Assembly (NCBI RefSeq): GCF_039535785.1
Contig: NZ_BAAAXV010000009.1
Span: 1,426,001-1,490,000 of the forward strand
Direction of reading: 5' to 3'
DNA: 64,000 nucleotides
DNA from: Nonomuraea helvata
Lineage (GTDB): Bacteria > Actinomycetota > Actinomycetes > Streptosporangiales > Streptosporangiaceae
The notes beneath the pieces are model-generated. The model was given only the letters and a program-made list of their open reading frames with translations, made no database searches and was not told the DNA's origin. Below, piece after piece: positions 60,449 to 64,000 of this stretch. The first letter of the stretch is position 1. Each line of letters opens with the position of its first letter. The position numbers were made by a program, and so were the translations under genes.

Positions 60449-62485
60449 ATGGCCGAAACCCCCGAAGAGCCCACGTACCAGCGGCTCGGCCCCGTCAACT
60501 GGCTGCCCGAGGAGCGCAAGCTCGTCGAGCGGTTCGAGGCCGAGGTCAGGGAGCTCCGGAGGCGGCTGGAGATCGCCGAGGCGAAGGCCGCGTACGCGAC
60601 CTGGAAGCTGGAGGCCACGCAGGCGAAGCGGACGTTCAAGCTCGGCGAGGCCCTGGGCTCGAAGAGCCCGGGGAAGATCGTCCAGGCGGTCCGGTCGAAG
60701 GAGAAGGCGCCCAAGCCGCCCACCCCGGTCACCGAGGCGATCGAGACGGCCAACCATCGGCCGCCGCTGGTCGAGGTGCCGGCGGTGAAGTGGCCGAAGG
60801 GGCCGGTCAACAGGCCGGACCTGAAGGTCGCGGTGATCCTGGACGACTTCTCCAGGATGGCCTTCAAGTACGAGTGGGACCAGATCGAGTTCGGGCTCAA
60901 GGACTGGCCGGAGATCTTCGCCGAGAAGCGGCCCGACCTGCTGTTCTGCGAGTCGGCCTGGCACGGGAACCAGGGGCGCTGGCGCTACCAGATGACCGGC
61001 ACCAACGCGCCCAAGGAGCCGCTGCGCGACCTGGTGGCCTGGTGCAGGCAGGAGGGCATCCCGACGGTCTTCTGGAACAAGGAGGACCCGCCGAACTTCG
61101 ACTTCTTCATCGACACGGCCAAGCTGTTCGACTACGTGTTCACCTGCGACGGTGACATGCTGCCGAAATATCGGGAAATTTTGGGACACGATCGGGTTGA
61201 TGTGCTGCAGTTCGCGGCCCAGCCCCGCGTGCACAACCCGATCCAGCAGCGGCAGGGCCGCCTGCACGACGTGGTCTTCGCCGGGATGTACTTCCGCGAC
61301 AAGCATCCCGAGCGGCGCGAGCAGATGGAGACCGTGCTCGACCCCGTCAGGGAGCTCGGCCTGCACATCTTCGCGCGCAACGGCGAGGTGGACGAGAAGT
61401 ACGCCTGGCCGGAGAAGTACCGGCCGCACATCGTGGGCGAGCTCCCGTACGACCAGATGCTGGCCGCGTACCGGATGTACAAGGTCTTCCTCAACGTCAA
61501 CTCGGTGCTCGACTCGCCGACCATGTGCGCCCGCCGGGTCTTCGAGCTGTCCGCCTGCGCCACGCCGGTCGTGTCGGGGTGGTCGCGGGCCGTCGAGGAG
61601 ACCTTCGGCGACCTCATCCCCATCGCGCGGGAGCCGGTCGAGTCGTACAACCAGGTGCTGCACCTGATCAACAGCCCCGAGCTGCGGGCCAGGATGGGTC
61701 ACCTGGCGATGCGCGAGGTCTTCGACAAGCACCTGTTCTCGCACCGGGTGGACCAGATCCTGCAGAACCTCGGGCAGCGCGCGACGCCCCGGTCGCGCTC
61801 GATCTCGGTCGTCCTGCCCACCAACCGCGCCTCCCAGATCGAGCACGCCATCTCCTCGGTGGCCCGCCAGATCCACCGGCCGCTCCAGCTCGTCATGGTG
61901 CTGCACGGGTTGGACATCGACCCGGTGGTGGTCGCGGACAAGGCCCGCATGGCGGGGATCACCGACGTCGTGGTCCTGCCCGCCGACGCGTCGCAGTCGC
62001 TCGGCGCGTGCATGAACATGGGCATCGCCGCCGCCGAGGGCGACCTGATCGCGAAGATGGACGACGACAACCTGTACGGCGACCATTACCTGTCGGACCT
62101 GGTGCGCGCGTTCGACTACTCGGACGCGGAGCTGGTCGGCAAGGGGGCGCACTACGCGTACTTCGAGGGCCGCAACACCACGATGCTGCGGCTGCCCGGG
62201 CTGGAGCACCGCTACTCGTTCCTGGTCCAGGGCGGCACGTTCCTCGGCAAGGCCGACATGTTCCGCTCGTACGGCTTCGCCGACATCACCCGCGGCGAGG
62301 ACACCCATCTGGTACGGCGGCTGAAGGAGGACTCCGTCAAGATCTACTCGGCGGACCGGTTCAACTTCGTCTACTGGCGCAGTGCGGACACGTCGATGCA
62401 CACCTGGCAGGCGGACCACATCAAGCTGACCCGCAACGCGCAGTTCTCCTTCGTCGGCCGCCCCGACGACCACGTCCTCATCTGA
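60449..62485 (+). CDS. Two-domain glycosyltransferase: CgeB-like GT-B domain fused to GT2 domain
   Basis: A 678-residue protein. It opens with a coiled coil (about 20-60), then a CgeB/DUF3880-like GT-B module (about 120-445; VAVILDDFSRMAFKYEW, VFWNKEDPPNFDFF, VFAGMYFRDKHPERREQM, RRVFELSACATPVVSGW). A GT-A family 2 module follows (about 450-678; SISVVLPTNRASQIEHAISSV, KMDDDNLYG as the DxD site). Two active centres in one chain suggest stepwise or alternating addition of two sugars, as in polymerases of teichoic-acid type, but this is inferred. A TAATAT box lies 40 bases upstream. It is 54 bases after wecB. Confidence 0.85.
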   Translation: MAETPEEPTYQRLGPVNWLPEERKLVERFEAEVRELRRRLEIAEAKAAYATWKLEATQAKRTFKLGEALGSKSPGKIVQAVRSKEKAPKPPTPVTEAIETANHRPPLVEVPAVKWPKGPVNRPDLKVAVILDDFSRMAFKYEWDQIEFGLKDWPEIFAEKRPDLLFCESAWHGNQGRWRYQMTGTNAPKEPLRDLVAWCRQEGIPTVFWNKEDPPNFDFFIDTAKLFDYVFTCDGDMLPKYREILGHDRVDVLQFAAQPRVHNPIQQRQGRLHDVVFAGMYFRDKHPERREQMETVLDPVRELGLHIFARNGEVDEKYAWPEKYRPHIVGELPYDQMLAAYRMYKVFLNVNSVLDSPTMCARRVFELSACATPVVSGWSRAVEETFGDLIPIAREPVESYNQVLHLINSPELRARMGHLAMREVFDKHLFSHRVDQILQNLGQRATPRSRSISVVLPTNRASQIEHAISSVARQIHRPLQLVMVLHGLDIDPVVVADKARMAGITDVVVLPADASQSLGACMNMGIAAAEGDLIAKMDDDNLYGDHYLSDLVRAFDYSDAELVGKGAHYAYFEGRNTTMLRLPGLEHRYSFLVQGGTFLGKADMFRSYGFADITRGEDTHLVRRLKEDSVKIYSADRFNFVYWRSADTSMHTWQADHIKLTRNAQFSFVGRPDDHVLI

Positions 62486-62561
62486 CGGCCCCGCCCCGTC
62501 CGGTGGCCCTTCGCGAAACGCGCAGTGCCCCTCAAGGACCGCCACCGACGTGCGGCCGGGG

Positions 62562-63245
62562 TCAGTGGGTGACCTGTGCGAGGTTCTGGTCGGCGAGGCG
62601 GGCCAGCTCGAACAGCCCCTGCGGCTTCACCCGCTGCCCGACCACGAGCATGCTCATGATCAACGTCCCCCGCCTGATCATGACGGACCCGATCTGCGCG
62701 TTCTTCTTGCCGCCCGCCGCCGTGGTGAGGTAGGCCCGCGACTGGTCGCCCCTGGCCGGCATGGCCAGCGTGCGGGTCCTGTAGGCCACTTTCGTGCCCT
62801 CGACCTCGGCCGTGTACGAGGCGCACTGCGTCGGCAGCGGCGCGGGGAAGGCCGCGGACGGCAGCGACACGACGGCCTGCGTGATGGAGCCGCGGTCGGC
62901 GGCGAAGGAGATCACCGCCGCGGGTGCCTGGGCGACGTCGGGCTTGGCGGCGTCGAGCTGCGCCGCCCCCGCGCACTCGGGCCGCTGCAGCTTCGCCTGG
63001 CGCATCGCCTGCAGGCCCAGTTGGGTGGCCTTGAGCGAGCCGAACGCGCCCAGCTCGGGACCGTACGCGACGTGCATGCCCTTGGGCACCGGCAGCAGGG
63101 CGTCGCGGAGCCTGGCCGTGTCGGCGGACGCCTGCGGGCCGGGCAGCTGCGCCCCCGTCGGGACGGCCGACGGGGTCGTGTCGCCGCCGGAACATCCGGC
63201 AATTGCCACCATACTCAGGAATATGCCGGAAATGGCCTTCAGCAT
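62562..63245 (-). CDS. Putative lipoprotein of unknown function
   Basis: A 227-residue exported protein with a lipobox: ISGIFLSMVAIAGCSGG, where Cys about 18 would be lipidated after cleavage. The mature part has four cysteines or fewer and a fold like the sensor domains seen in actinobacterial surface lipoproteins (VAYRTRTLAMP, SVMIRRGTLIMSMLVVG). The ATG at 63245 has GGAGAG just upstream; a longer frame from 63278 has no ribosome site. It lies downstream of, and on the same strand as, the flotillin-like gene (about 75-base gap). Ligand unknown. Confidence 0.75.
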   Translation of the reverse strand: MLKAISGIFLSMVAIAGCSGGDTTPSAVPTGAQLPGPQASADTARLRDALLPVPKGMHVAYGPELGAFGSLKATQLGLQAMRQAKLQRPECAGAAQLDAAKPDVAQAPAAVISFAADRGSITQAVVSLPSAAFPAPLPTQCASYTAEVEGTKVAYRTRTLAMPARGDQSRAYLTTAAGGKKNAQIGSVMIRRGTLIMSMLVVGQRVKPQGLFELARLADQNLAQVTH

Positions 63246-63320
63246 GGGCTCTCCAAATCGCTCTAACGGCATTTCCAAAAACGCTAGAGGAAGTGAAGAG
63301 TAAGGAAACGGGTAACGTCG

Positions 63321-64000
63321 CTATTCGCGGGATTCAGTGGTTTTACGAACGATTTCCGGTTCCGCGCCGTTTGGCGTCCCGCTCGGCGTGCCGCCGTTGA
63401 GCAGGGCCCTGGCCAGGCCCAACCCGGTGCCGCCGAGCGTGAGCGCCTTGGCGAGCATTTCCTCGACGCCCTGCGCGCCGTTCAGCACCACCATGTGATC
63501 GACGTTTCCGAACGCCTTCGAGCCCGCCTCGACGATTTCCGGCCAGCGCTCGGCGAGTTGCTGCGCGACGACCGCCTCCTGGTTGCTCGCCAGCGCCTCC
63601 GCGCGGGCCTTGATGGCCTCCGCCTGCGCCAGTCCCTTGGCCCTGGCCGCGTCCGCCTCGGCCATGCCGCGCAGCCTGGTCGCCTCAGACTCCGCCTCGC
63701 CGCGCAGCCTGATGCTCTCGGCCTCGGCCTGCGCCTGGGCCACCGCCGCGCGCCGCGCCGCCTCCGCCAGCGTGACCTGCTCGTACGCCTTGGCGTCCGC
63801 GGGCCTGCGCACCTCGCCCTCCAGCCGCTTCTCCGCGAGCACGGCCTCCCGCTCGGCGGCGGTCGTCTGCTGGACCACGACCTCCTGCCGGGCGGTGGCC
63901 TCGGCCAGCGGGCCCGCCTGCTTGGCCGCGGCCGCCGCCCGATCGACCTCGGCCTGGTACCCGGCCTGCTGGATGCGGGCCTCGCGGATCGCGGCGGCCT
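63321..64000 (-). CDS. Flotillin-like SPFH-family protein, C-terminal part cut by window edge
   Basis: The frame is open to the window end, and 226 codons are visible. They hold long Ala/Glu/Arg-rich heptads (AEAESIRLRGEAESEATRLRG) and the flotillin tail with AERWPEIVEAGSKAFGNVDHMVVLNG, which is characteristic. Flotillins form membrane-associated oligomers that order lipid domains. The SPFH head and membrane hairpin lie outside the window. The tail ends with a short disordered region (GGTPSGTPNGAEPE). Confidence 0.85.
   Translation of the reverse strand, partial: AAAIREARIQQAGYQAEVDRAAAAAKQAGPLAEATARQEVVVQQTTAAEREAVLAEKRLEGEVRRPADAKAYEQVTLAEAARRAAVAQAQAEAESIRLRGEAESEATRLRGMAEADAARAKGLAQAEAIKARAEALASNQEAVVAQQLAERWPEIVEAGSKAFGNVDHMVVLNGAQGVEEMLAKALTLGGTGLGLARALLNGGTPSGTPNGAEPEIVRKTTESRE

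Overview
The window is high-GC DNA with many GTG and TTG starts, strong third-position GC bias and several promoters that look leaderless. Gene content (AfsR/SARP regulators, class I lysyl-tRNA synthetase, DUF3151, a PASTA-less Ser/Thr kinase, and a multi-HAMP kinase with an OsaB-like regulator) points to a filamentous actinomycete, probably Streptosporangiales (Nonomuraea-like). The genus is an inference; no rRNA or tRNA gene is present to test it. I count 56 protein genes (two cut by the window edges), one pseudogene fragment, one intact insertion sequence and one strong candidate structured RNA.

Layout. 1-5.1 kb: three SARP/AfsR regulators, an AhpD-like protein and a VOC protein, with 11-bp direct repeats in both divergent promoter regions. 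5.1-9.4 kb: a ROK repressor facing an overlapping three-gene sugar operon (xylose isomerase, TIM-barrel epimerase, Gfo/Idh/MocA oxidoreductase). 9.5-18.6 kb: class I LysRS, a P-loop kinase behind a 23-bp triplication, GT2 glycosyltransferase, ketopantoate-reductase-like protein, small membrane proteins, an orphan CvnA-like sensor kinase, a secreted beta-propeller protein, an MBL hydrolase and a 47-residue zinc ribbon. 18.8-23.1 kb: a short Rho, an RlmA-type rRNA methyltransferase and an S9 peptidase homologue whose catalytic His position holds Arg.

23.2-33.6 kb is a signalling block: a SpoIIE-type phosphatase (OsaC-like) diverges from a 1,394-residue poly-HAMP hybrid kinase (OsaA-like) and its coiled-coil response regulator (OsaB-like). 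These are followed by a NYN-domain protein and a single polypeptide combining an ECF sigma factor, a zinc-finger anti-sigma domain, a membrane helix and a large outer domain. 33.7-47.5 kb is mostly core metabolism: pyrE, DedA, class II aldolase, DUF3151, purA, a Ser/Thr kinase, an HisC/Pat aminotransferase, an EamA exporter, a GGDEF-like/winged-helix regulator, a MurA family enzyme, purC and purD. 47.6-50.8 kb: corA preceded by a three-way-junction leader and followed by an IS1182-family element inserted exactly in a shared CTAG stop codon.

50.8-53.2 kb: GDPD, GNAT and NUDIX genes. 53.2-62.5 kb: a cell-surface glycan cluster that makes UDP-ManNAc (WecB) and UDP-ManNAcA (WecC), with three glycosyltransferases including a CgeB-like/GT2 fusion. 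The window ends with a lipoprotein and the C-terminal part of a flotillin-like protein.
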